A DNA stretch of 11,944 nt, taken from NCBI GenBank assembly GCA_900541785.1, contig UQKY01000055.1, positions 1 to 11,944 of the forward strand, written 5' to 3'. The stretch's first letter is position 1; every line of letters starts with the position of its first letter. Positions 6,080-11,944 of the stretch are shown here, in pieces. A program made the position numbers and the translations under genes. The notes below the pieces were generated by a model. That model was not told the origin of the DNA and made no database searches. It worked only from the letters and a program-made list of their open reading frames with translations. This stretch comes from an uncultured Collinsella sp. Lineage in GTDB: Bacteria > Actinomycetota > Coriobacteriia > Coriobacteriales > Coriobacteriaceae.

Positions 6080-6685
6080 CTACCCCGCCTCGCGCATCCA
6101 GCGATCGAACGTCCCCACGCACACGCCCAGGCACTTTGCTGCCTGGCTGCGGGTAATATCGCCTGCCTCATAGCTATCGCGCACCAGCTCAAACTGAGGA
6201 GGGCACGGCTTGCGAGGTCGACCGAAACGGACCCCTCGCGCCCGCGCCGCTGCAATTCCCTCCGCTTGGCGCCGATGGATATTCTCGCGCTCCACCTGCG
6301 CCACGTAGCTCAGCAGTTGCAGCACAATATCGGCAATCAGGACGTTGGTCACATCCGGCGCGCCGCTGGCCCTAGCGCGCGTGTCAAGCAATGGCATGTC
6401 CAACACCACAATGGCAACCCCGAGCTCCTTGGTAATGCGTCGCCATTCCTCAAGAATCTCGGAGTAATTACGGCCAAGTCGGTCGATAGAAAGCACCACC
6501 AGCACGTCCCCGTCTCCCAGGACGTGCAGCAGCTCGCGATAACGCGGTCGATCGAAGTCCTTGCCGCTCGCATGGTCGGCATAAATATTCGCCGAGCCCA
6601 CGCCATAGGCGCCCAGCGCATCCAGCTGCCGATTAAGATTCTGATCGCGCGAACTCACCCGCGCATAACCGTACACCGCCGCCAT
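6080..6685 (-). CDS. Small serine recombinase (resolvase/invertase family)
   Basis: The 201-residue protein has the full architecture of small serine recombinases such as Tn3 resolvase and Hin/Gin invertases. The catalytic motif is Y7-A-R9-V-S11-S-x2-Q15, with S11 the nucleophile. D68-R69-x2-R72 (IDRLGRN) supplies further active-site residues. The long E-helix runs about 120-150 (VERENIHRRQAEGIAAARA), and GRPRKP (155-160) leads into a C-terminal helix-turn-helix (about 164-200). All key residues are present, so it should be active. I chose ATG 6685 because the conserved domain starts there and a weak GGGG lies upstream; an in-frame TTG at 6715 is possible but sits inside an inverted repeat. 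No transposase or terminal repeats flank it, so it may be a solitary invertase or resolvase or a relic of an element. Inverted repeats just upstream may be its binding site. Confidence 0.92.
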   Translation of the reverse strand: MAAVYGYARVSSRDQNLNRQLDALGAYGVGSANIYADHASGKDFDRPRYRELLHVLGDGDVLVVLSIDRLGRNYSEILEEWRRITKELGVAIVVLDMPLLDTRARASGAPDVTNVLIADIVLQLLSYVAQVERENIHRRQAEGIAAARARGVRFGRPRKPCPPQFELVRDSYEAGDITRSQAAKCLGVCVGTFDRWMREAG

Positions 6686-6704
6686 CTCATCCCCGCTTTC
6701 TTGT

Positions 6705-6742
6705 AAACCTGCCAAAAGGGACAGGTTTATTTTGGTAGGTTT
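6705..6742. repeat. Nested inverted repeats in front of the recombinase gene
   Basis: An outer inverted repeat pairs AAACCTGCCAAAA (6705-6717) with TTTTGGTAGGTTT (6730-6742), 12 of 13 positions. An inner alternative pairs AAACCTG (6705-6711) with CAGGTTT (6722-6728), 7 of 7. Both use the same left arm, so the two stems exclude each other. The position, 20-57 bases upstream of the recombinase start, suits an operator, a recombination half-site pair, or a leader RNA switch. Confidence 0.6.
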
Positions 6743-6804
6743 TACCTCTCAAATAGCAGGTAAGCGGGCGGCCGAGCAGACGGCAAGGTAGCCACGATTC
6801 AAAT

Positions 6805-6836
6805 GCGGAGGGCGGTCCCGAAAGGCCGCCCTCCGC
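6805..6836 (-). terminator. Strong hairpin, probable terminator of rnr
   Basis: A perfect 11-bp GC-rich stem, GCGGAGGGCGG (6805-6815) with CCGCCCTCCGC (6826-6836), has a 10-base loop and lies 26 bases past the rnr stop. On the minus strand it is followed only by ATTTG, a poor T-run, so termination may be partial or the hairpin may protect the 3' end. Confidence 0.6.
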
Positions 6837-6861
6837 TCCCCCACCATGAGTCGGGATTTGG

Positions 6862-8997
6862 CTAATGGATAAGCTTAAAGTCCAAGTGCCCACGCGTGGT
6901 ATTGACGCGCGAGACCTCGATAATCACGCGCTGCCCCAGCTCGTAACGGGTGCCCGTGTCGGCACCTGTGAGCGTTAGCGCGTCCTCGTCGAACTCGAAC
7001 CACTCGTTGCCCAGGCTCTTGATCGAAACCAAGCCTTCGACCTGCGTTAGGTCCAAGCGCACAAAGAGGCCCATGCTGCTAACCCACGAGACAGTTCCGG
7101 CATAGCGCTCGCCCAGACGGTCCTCATAGTACTGGGCAATCTTGATCTTTTGCGTCGCATGGCTGGCGGCATCTGCCGCGCGCTCGGCATCGCTGCATGC
7201 GCGGCAGATCTGCGGCAGAATGCGTGGCAGCGACTCGCGCCCCTTGCCGATCAGCCGCGGCGTACGGACCAAGGCGTCCTTGCCGCCAAGCCATTCATAG
7301 GCCAACTGCAGTTTGAGCACGCGGTGCACCACCAGATCGGGGTAGCGGCGGATGGGACTCGTAAAGTGACAGTAGCACGGCGCGGCGAGCGCAAAGTGGC
7401 CCTCGTTGCGCGGCTTGTACAGCGCGCGCTGCATGCTGCGCAGAAGCAGCGTGTTGACGAGCGGTGCGTTGGCCGTACCGGCGGCAGCATCGACTGCAGC
7501 CTGCAGCTCATCGGGACTCCCCAGGGCAATTCCGGCAGCACGGCGATCGTCGATGATGCCTAGCTGCGCCAGCGCAACGGCGGCACCGTGCAGGCTATCG
7601 GGGCTCGGATCCTCATGCACGCGATAGCAGGCCTCGATATCACGGTCTGCCAGCCACTCTGCAACGCACTCGTTGGCGAGCAGCATGGCTTCCTCGATAA
7701 GCGACGTGGCACACGAACGCTCACGCGCCACAATCTGCACGGGCACTCCGTCCTCATCCAATAGAGCGCGAATCTCGGCCGTGTCAAAATCGACTGAGCC
7801 GCGGGCGCGACGGATACGACGGCGGAGTTCGGCGAGTTCGTTGGCGGCGACAAGGAAATCGCCGAGGTCGACATTGTAGCCGCGGGCGGCCTCCTCGCAC
7901 GCAAGACCGCGCTCAAGCGCTTCCTCGCGCGAGGTCTCGGCAGCCGCAACATCCTCGGCTGCACCCTCCAGCACCGAATACTCAACCGCGCCGGCACGCA
8001 CCAGCAGCGCCTCGGCGCCATCATAGTCCATACGCACACGCGAGCGAATCACGCTGGGGTACGGATCGTAATGCCGCACGCGACCCTGCGCATCGAGCTC
8101 GATATCGACGGTAAACGCCAGGCGGTCCTCATCAGGGCGAAGCGAGCACAGGTCACAGGACAGGCGTTCGGGCAGCATGGGAAGCACGCGATCGGCCAGA
8201 TACACCGATGTCGTACGATGACGAGCCTCAAGATCGATATGCCCGTCCCAAGCCACATAGTGTGAAACGTCGGCGATATGCACACCCAGCCTGTAGCCAC
8301 CCTCGGGCGTGCGTTCCAACGAAACGGCATCGTCAAAGTCGCGCGCGTCGACCGGGTCGATCGTGATGACAAAGCGGTCGCGCAGATCGCGGCGGAGCGG
8401 GTCCTTAAGCGCCGCGGACACATCGAGCGAAAGCCCCTCGGCCTCGGCCAGCGCGGCCTCGGGATAGCTATCGGTATAGCCGTAACGCGCCATCACATAT
8501 TGAACGCCCAAATCGGGCGCGTCATCTCCGCCAATGCGGCGCTCGATCGTCACAGTGCCCGATTCCAGGCGCGTCGGGTAGGTCAAAATGCGCGCGACAA
8601 CAGCATCACCCGGGCGGACGCCCAGGCGATCCGCCGAGGTATCCTCGGGCAGGATGAAGAAGTCGGCCTTCAGGCGCGAATCGAGCGGCTCGATCACACC
8701 AAGCGGACCGGCGGTCTGGTACGTACCCACCACGCTTATGGCTGCACGCTCGACCACGCCCTCGATCACGGCGCGCCGCTCACCGTGCGGGCTGTTCTTA
8801 ATGCTCACGGCAACGGTATCGCCATCCATGATCTCGCGCTTACCGCGGCCCATGACCTTGTAGTCGCCGTTTTCGGTTACAACGTAGGCGCTATGCTCAT
8901 GGAGCTGCACGCGCCCGGTCAGGCTCGGACGGCGTTCGCTGCGCACCGGCCCGCGCTTATTGCGAGCTCCACGCTTATGCTTGTTATTGCGCCCCAT
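6862..8997 (-). CDS. rnr: Ribonuclease R (RNase II/R family 3'-5' exoribonuclease)
   Basis: This 711-residue protein is a processive 3'-5' exoribonuclease able to digest structured RNA; with SmpB-tmRNA it degrades mRNAs from stalled ribosomes. In order it shows a basic N-terminal tail (1-24), cold-shock-like RNA-binding domains (about 27-155), the RNB catalytic domain (about 200-560) and a C-terminal S1 domain (about 628-711). The catalytic aspartates are D214, D220, D222 and D223 in TIDPVDARDFDDAV. Other RNB blocks are HIADVSHYV (240-248) and HFTSPIRRYPDLVVHR (544-559). It lacks the N-terminal helix-turn-helix and the lysine-rich C-terminal tail of the E. coli enzyme. The start at 8997 follows AGGAGG by five bases. 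It is separated from ftsX by a terminator and so probably has its own promoter, though none stands out. Confidence 0.96.
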   Translation of the reverse strand: MGRNNKHKRGARNKRGPVRSERRPSLTGRVQLHEHSAYVVTENGDYKVMGRGKREIMDGDTVAVSIKNSPHGERRAVIEGVVERAAISVVGTYQTAGPLGVIEPLDSRLKADFFILPEDTSADRLGVRPGDAVVARILTYPTRLESGTVTIERRIGGDDAPDLGVQYVMARYGYTDSYPEAALAEAEGLSLDVSAALKDPLRRDLRDRFVITIDPVDARDFDDAVSLERTPEGGYRLGVHIADVSHYVAWDGHIDLEARHRTTSVYLADRVLPMLPERLSCDLCSLRPDEDRLAFTVDIELDAQGRVRHYDPYPSVIRSRVRMDYDGAEALLVRAGAVEYSVLEGAAEDVAAAETSREEALERGLACEEAARGYNVDLGDFLVAANELAELRRRIRRARGSVDFDTAEIRALLDEDGVPVQIVARERSCATSLIEEAMLLANECVAEWLADRDIEACYRVHEDPSPDSLHGAAVALAQLGIIDDRRAAGIALGSPDELQAAVDAAAGTANAPLVNTLLLRSMQRALYKPRNEGHFALAAPCYCHFTSPIRRYPDLVVHRVLKLQLAYEWLGGKDALVRTPRLIGKGRESLPRILPQICRACSDAERAADAASHATQKIKIAQYYEDRLGERYAGTVSWVSSMGLFVRLDLTQVEGLVSIKSLGNEWFEFDEDALTLTGADTGTRYELGQRVIIEVSRVNTTRGHLDFKLIH

Positions 8998-9073
8998 GGC
9001 GCCTCCTAACTATCGATTGCGAACTCCAAAGAGTCTACCCAAATGATTCGCTTTCCTGCCGTCCCCTAGGGAT

Positions 9074-9108
9074 CAAAAAACGGGCCGCCCCATAAGAGAC
9101 GACCCGTT
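9074..9108 (-). terminator. Rho-independent terminator of the ftsE-ftsX operon
   Basis: On the minus strand AACGGGTCG pairs with CGGCCCGTT (8 of 9 plus one wobble-type position) around a loop of about 12 bases. It is followed by TTTTTTGATC. It lies 25 bases past the ftsX stop and separates ftsEX from rnr. Confidence 0.85.
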
Positions 9109-9132
9109 GGAAGGGATGAATTCCAGGCATGC

Positions 9133-10053
9133 CTACACGCGCAGGTAGCGACGCATGGCGATGGCAGAACCAAAGAGGCCGATAATCACGCCGACCAGAA
9201 TCAGCGCAGCATAGGTCACCAGGTAGTACTGCATCGGCAGGGCAAACGACATCCAGCCGATGCTCTCCTGCAAACGCGGAATCATCAGATTGCGCAGCAG
9301 CTCCAGAACGCCGATGGAAAGCAGCGAGCCCAAAATGGCCTGCAGTACGCCCTCGGTGATAAACGGGCCACGAATGAAGCCGTTGCTGGCGCCGACCAGA
9401 CGCATAATCGCAATCTCACGACGACGCGCCGTAATGGACAGGCGAATCGTGTTGTTGATAAAGATGAACGCGATAAAAGTCAGCAGGCCAACGAGCACCA
9501 CGGCGGCGATGCGGATGTAGTTGGTCACCTGGAACAGGCGGCTCACTTCCTCCTGGCCGTACAGCACGCTCGCGTTGACGTCGCCGTCATCCGCGATCTT
9601 CTGGAAATCGGCATCCTTCTTGAGCTTCTTTGCCGTGCTCTCGACCTTGGACGGATCGTCCATCTCAATAGCGAAGGAAGCCGGCAGCGGGTTCTGGCCA
9701 TCGAGCGCGCTCATGGTGGCGTCGGCGTTGCCCGACATCTTGCTCGTATACTCGGCCAGCGCGTCGTCCTTGTCCTTATAGGTCACGGACTTGACGTTAT
9801 TCCACGTCTTAAGCTCGGCCTCAAAAGCCTGAACATCGGCCTGATCGGCGTCATCACTAATGAACGCGTTGATGACAACCTGATCCTCGACGGTGCCGAT
9901 CACGGAGTTCAGCATCGCAGAGCCCATGATGAACAGGCCGATGATAAACAGCGAAAGGAAGATCGTGATGACGGCGCCGAGCGAGGTAGTCCAGTTACGG
10001 AAGAAGTGGCTGATTGCCTCTTTGAAGGAGTAGCCCACGTTAGTTGGTGCCAT
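9133..10053 (-). CDS. ftsX: Cell-division ABC transporter permease FtsX
   Basis: FtsX is the membrane half of FtsEX, which couples ATP hydrolysis by FtsE to activation of peptidoglycan hydrolases outside the cell. The 306-residue protein has the family's topology: cytoplasmic N-terminus, TM1 (about 26-48), a large extracellular domain (about 50-175), then TM2 (179-201), TM3 (232-253) and TM4 (278-300). ARRREIAIMRLVGAS (209-223), in the cytoplasmic loop between TM2 and TM3, is the characteristic FtsX/MacB-like segment. The length matches Gram-positive FtsX. Its ATG lies inside the 3' end of ftsE with a 14-base overlap, so translation is coupled. No gene for a partner hydrolase (PcsB, CwlO or RipC type) follows; a terminator and rnr come next. 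Confidence 0.95.
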   Translation of the reverse strand: MAPTNVGYSFKEAISHFFRNWTTSLGAVITIFLSLFIIGLFIMGSAMLNSVIGTVEDQVVINAFISDDADQADVQAFEAELKTWNNVKSVTYKDKDDALAEYTSKMSGNADATMSALDGQNPLPASFAIEMDDPSKVESTAKKLKKDADFQKIADDGDVNASVLYGQEEVSRLFQVTNYIRIAAVVLVGLLTFIAFIFINNTIRLSITARRREIAIMRLVGASNGFIRGPFITEGVLQAILGSLLSIGVLELLRNLMIPRLQESIGWMSFALPMQYYLVTYAALILVGVIIGLFGSAIAMRRYLRV

Positions 10054-11260
10054 AGTTGCCGTAACCTCCCCTCTCCTGGTCGCGGATGACGTGGCCGCCC
10101 TCGAGGGCGATCACGCGACGGTGCATGCTATCGACCATCTCGCGGTCGTGCGTGGCGACGATCACGGTGGTGCCGGTGCGGTTAATACGCTCAAGCAGCT
10201 TCATGATGCCCAGCGAGATCGCCGGGTCGAGGTTACCCGTGGGCTCGTCGCAAATCAGCAGCGGCGGGCGGTTGACCATAGCGCGGGCGACGGCAACGCG
10301 CTGCTGCTCGCCACCGGAAAGCTGGTCGGGCAGCGAGTCCATCTGATCGGCCAGGCCGACCAGACGCAGCACCTCGGGCACCTGGCTGCGAATGACGCCC
10401 TTGGGCTTGCCGATGCACTGCAGGGCAAACGCCACGTTTTCGTAGGCGGTTTTTTGCGGCAGAAGCTTAAAGTCCTGGAACACGGCGCCAATCTGGCGGC
10501 GCAGGAACGGAACCTTGCGGTTCTTGATCTTCATGAGGTCCTGACCGGCAACCAGGATGCGACCGCTCGTCGGCTTGACGTCGCGGTTGAGCGTCGACAG
10601 CAGCGTGGTCTTACCCGAGCCGGAGTGACCGACCAGGAAGACGAACTCGCCCGGATAGATCTCGATGTTGATGTCGTCGAGTGCAGGCTTGTTGGGCTGT
10701 GCCGGATAGATCTTGGTGACATGCTCCATAAGGATGACGGGCTCGACACCGGCCTGCTTGGCCATCTTCTTGCGGCTGGCCTGCGGATCGATGGGCGCAA
10801 ACACCGACGTAAAATCGGGGTTGTTGAGCGCGTTATCGAGGCTTGCGACCTCGGCGGCCTGATCGCTCTCGACCACCGGGGCAGCAGGCTGCGTGGGGTC
10901 GGGAATAGCGGCAAAGAGACCGGACTGCGCAGGCTGAGGAGCCGGCGTCGCAGGGGCCAAGGGGTCGGGAATGCCGGCCATGGTAGGCTGCGGCGTGGCG
11001 GCACCAGCCTGAGGCTGCTCCACGCGAGCGGTCACGGCCTGAACGGGCTCAAAACCCGCCGTGCCGGAAAGCGCGACATCGCTGGTTGGATTGTAGGCAA
11101 AGGGATCGGATGCCGGCTGTGCCTGATCTGCCGGCTGAGCGGGGGCCTGAGCAACAGGCTGGCCCTCTGAATCCGGAGTGGCGAAACGACTGCCCTGGAC
11201 GCCTGTCTGCGTCTTGGGGGCATCATCGCCCGCACCGGAGGTACGGAAGTGGTTACCCAC
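10040..11260 (-). CDS. ftsE: Cell-division ATPase FtsE with a long N-terminal low-complexity extension
   Basis: The ABC ATPase domain occupies residues 176-395. Walker A is GHSGSGKTT (211-219), the Q-loop Q262 sits in FQDFKLLP, the signature is LSGGEQQRV (314-322), Walker B is LLICDEP with E339, and the switch histidine is H371. FQDFKLLP and the ftsX overlap identify it as FtsE rather than another ABC ATPase. Family members are usually 220-230 residues and start at the equivalent of ILMEHVTKIYP (176-186). Here about 175 residues precede that point, rich in Pro, Ala, Gln and Asp, with two IPDP motifs (97-100, 119-122) and a basic patch RKKMAK (163-168). The GTG start at 11260 is well supported: AAGGAG lies five bases upstream and no comparable site precedes M166 or M178. 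The extension is predicted disordered and cytoplasmic; its role is unknown. Confidence 0.94.
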   Translation of the reverse strand: MGNHFRTSGAGDDAPKTQTGVQGSRFATPDSEGQPVAQAPAQPADQAQPASDPFAYNPTSDVALSGTAGFEPVQAVTARVEQPQAGAATPQPTMAGIPDPLAPATPAPQPAQSGLFAAIPDPTQPAAPVVESDQAAEVASLDNALNNPDFTSVFAPIDPQASRKKMAKQAGVEPVILMEHVTKIYPAQPNKPALDDINIEIYPGEFVFLVGHSGSGKTTLLSTLNRDVKPTSGRILVAGQDLMKIKNRKVPFLRRQIGAVFQDFKLLPQKTAYENVAFALQCIGKPKGVIRSQVPEVLRLVGLADQMDSLPDQLSGGEQQRVAVARAMVNRPPLLICDEPTGNLDPAISLGIMKLLERINRTGTTVIVATHDREMVDSMHRRVIALEGGHVIRDQERGGYGNYGTN

Positions 11261-11305
11261 TGGTGCTCCTTATCGTCGTGCGTTTAAACTACATGAGCGC
11301 TTTGT

Positions 11306-11336
11306 ATTTTAGCAGCATTAGCTTTGCTGCACATAA
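11306..11336 (-). promoter_or_regulatory. Possible ftsE promoter with a dyad in its spacer
   Basis: On the minus strand TAAAAT (11306-11311) is a fair -10 box. Upstream of it, GCAGCA and TGCTGC form a dyad (11312-11330) occupying exactly 19 bp up to a poor -35 candidate TTATGT (11331-11336). The predicted start would be about 40 bases before the ftsE GTG. Confidence 0.35.
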
Positions 11337-11366
11337 GAAGCATGGCGTGCTTAGGGATCCCGTCGA

Positions 11367-11485
11367 CCGGGCACAGGGTTACTCTCCAAATCGTCCTCGG
11401 ACATGTCGGAGCCCCAGCTGCGCGCTTCGCGCGGCGGGGGCTCCCCCGTCCTGCGGAAAGATTTGGAGAGTAACCCTGCGCCCGG
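11367..11485. repeat. 119-bp near-perfect palindromic element
   Basis: The terminal arms are 26 bp (11367-11392 and 11460-11485) with a single mismatch; each begins CCGGGC and contains GGGTTACTCTCC. Inside, 11408-11424 and 11428-11444 form a second stem of 17 positions with one mismatch (starting GGAGCCCC) and a 3-base loop. The two stems are separated by internal loops of exactly 15 bases on each side (11393-11407 and 11445-11459). No reading frame is present. It could be a miniature inverted-repeat element, a structured RNA, or a large bidirectional terminator. Confidence 0.85.
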
Positions 11486-11527
11486 CCTGCGGTAACTAAG
11501 GGGTCGCCGCGTTTATCTTGGGGTGCT

Positions 11528-11575
11528 GCATATACAAAGTTGGAAGGGTCTGAATTGCACTTTGCCGATATATGC
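11528..11575. repeat. Imperfect 48-bp inverted repeat
   Basis: GCATATA (11528-11534) and CAAAGT (11535-11540) pair with TATATGC (11569-11575) and ACTTTG (11559-11564), leaving a 4-base bulge and an 18-base loop. It would form a stem-loop in either RNA strand. Confidence 0.45.
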
Positions 11576-11616
11576 CCTTTTCCCTGATGGGACCGTGCTT
11601 GAGGGGCGTCTTCATA

Positions 11617-11683
11617 AGTTGCGGTGAAATAGGGACTGTTTTACCAGTTAAAAGGTCTAATCACTCCCTATTTCACCGCAACT
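11617..11683 (+). repeat. 67-bp dispersed palindromic repeat, copy 2
   Basis: The arms 11617-11635 and 11665-11683 are perfectly complementary over 19 bp (outer end AGTTGCGGTGAAATAGGGA) around a centre starting ACTGTTTTACC. It is the same length as the copy at 2308-2374 and aligns to it gap-free in opposite orientation, about 57 of 67 identical. It lies four bases beyond the transketolase terminator stem. Confidence 0.85.
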
Positions 11684-11687
11684 GAAA

Positions 11688-11716
11688 CAGGGGCGCTCTC
11701 CAAGAGAGCGCCCCTG
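11688..11716 (-). terminator. Terminator of the transketolase gene
   Basis: A perfect 13-bp stem, CAGGGGCGCTCTC (11688-11700) with GAGAGCGCCCCTG (11704-11716), is followed on the minus strand by TTTCAG. It lies about 70 bases past the transketolase stop. The T-run is short, but the stem is very stable. Confidence 0.75.
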
Positions 11717-11786
11717 CCGGGTTTCCATAGTACTGGCGAAACAGTTTTATAGTTCTGGCGAAGCAGTCCTTGAGATCCGCCTTGCC

Positions 11787-11944
11787 TTATGCCAAGAACT
11801 CCTTGGTGGTCGCCACGATGTTGGCGGCGTCCAGGCCGTACTTGTGCAAGAGCTCGGCACCCGGGCCGGACTCGCCGAAGGTGTCGTTGACGCCGATCTT
11901 CTTGAGCGGCGTCGGGCACTGCTCGCACAGGACGTCGGCAACGG
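11787..11944 (-). CDS. Transketolase C-terminal subunit, 3' end only
   Basis: Fifty-two codons (51 complete residues after a partial codon, plus the stop) are in the window; the gene continues past the right edge. The translated end contains GVNDTFGESGPGAELLHKYGL and finishes with NIVATTKEFLA. This closely fits the C-terminus of the two-subunit (split) transketolase family: VxDTFGESG, then ELLxKYGL, then a terminal helix. Transketolase moves two-carbon units between sugar phosphates in the pentose phosphate pathway, using thiamine diphosphate held by the N-terminal subunit, which would lie outside the window. Full-length versus split form cannot be proved from this fragment; the family call is good. 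Confidence 0.82.
   Translation of the reverse strand, partial: VADVLCEQCPTPLKKIGVNDTFGESGPGAELLHKYGLDAANIVATTKEFLA

Larger units (their letters stand above)
11261..11786. other. 526-bp intergenic region filled with palindromic elements
   Basis: No coding sequence is supported between the ftsE start and the transketolase stop. From left to right the region holds the ftsE ribosome-binding site and a possible promoter with a dyad (11306-11336), a 119-bp palindrome (11367-11485), an imperfect 48-bp inverted repeat (11528-11575), the second 67-bp palindrome (11617-11683) and the transketolase terminator (11688-11716). The remaining stretch 11717-11786 shows nothing I recognise. Confidence 0.8.

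Noticed and set aside
6080..6860. Complete transposon carrying the recombinase
   Set aside because: No transposase, terminal inverted repeats or target duplication could be found around it.
8278..9009. 243-residue + strand open frame opposite rnr
   Set aside because: Antisense shadow of RNase R with no ribosome-binding site or family similarity.
10091..11170. 359-residue + strand open frame opposite ftsE
   Set aside because: It is the antisense shadow of a clear FtsE gene; the frame is open because of GC-rich codon bias.
11261..11786. tmRNA (ssrA) or another known large RNA in the longest gap
   Set aside because: No tRNA-like domain with CCA end and no tag-peptide frame could be found; the structures seen are simple palindromes.

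Overview
The window is high-GC DNA (clearly GC-rich coding sequence, AT-rich only in a few promoters) and reads as a chromosomal segment of an anaerobic actinobacterium. Gene content and style point to the Coriobacteriia, most likely Collinsella or a close relative. The clues are ftsE-ftsX, a split transketolase C-terminal subunit ending in DTFGESGPGAELL, a stand-alone flavin reductase with a short rubredoxin, a VanZ-family protein and tRNA genes with encoded CCA. The genus is inferred from memory of related genomes and was not tested by search.

Layout, left to right. An NRAMP metal transporter (mntH-like) is on the + strand at 36-1292. It converges on a minus-strand pair: a 47-residue rubredoxin-like protein (1445-1588) and, upstream of it, a flavin reductase-like flavoprotein (1677-2180). 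Next, reading leftward on the minus strand, a TPR protein (2847-3764) overlaps smpB (2387-2857) and is probably cotranscribed with it. Two minus-strand tRNA genes, Gln(CTG) and Glu(CTC), follow with a recognisable promoter and a terminator. A + strand gene (4304-4714) encodes a small protein of unknown function. After it lies a non-coding array of three palindromic units with an exact 62-bp period (4734-4903).

From 4911 to the right end all genes are on the minus strand: an ArsC/Spx-type thioredoxin-fold protein, a VanZ-family membrane protein with a TTG start, a small serine recombinase, RNase R (rnr), ftsX overlapping ftsE, and the 3' end of a transketolase C-terminal subunit.

Functional links: SmpB (trans-translation) and RNase R (decay of the released mRNA) belong to one quality-control pathway, but here they are about 4 kb apart with tRNAs, a recombinase and accessory genes between them. 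FtsE and FtsX form the membrane complex that controls peptidoglycan hydrolysis at division. The flavin reductase and rubredoxin look like a two-gene version of high-molecular-weight rubredoxin.

Most of what is unusual is outside the ordinary genes. There is a 119-bp nearly perfect palindrome (11367-11485), a 67-bp palindrome present twice and about 85% identical (2308-2374 and 11617-11683), the 62-bp-period array, and nested inverted repeats in front of the recombinase. Among the proteins, FtsE carries an unusual low-complexity N-terminal extension of about 175 residues. I found no CRISPR array, complete transposon, defence island or biosynthetic cluster.
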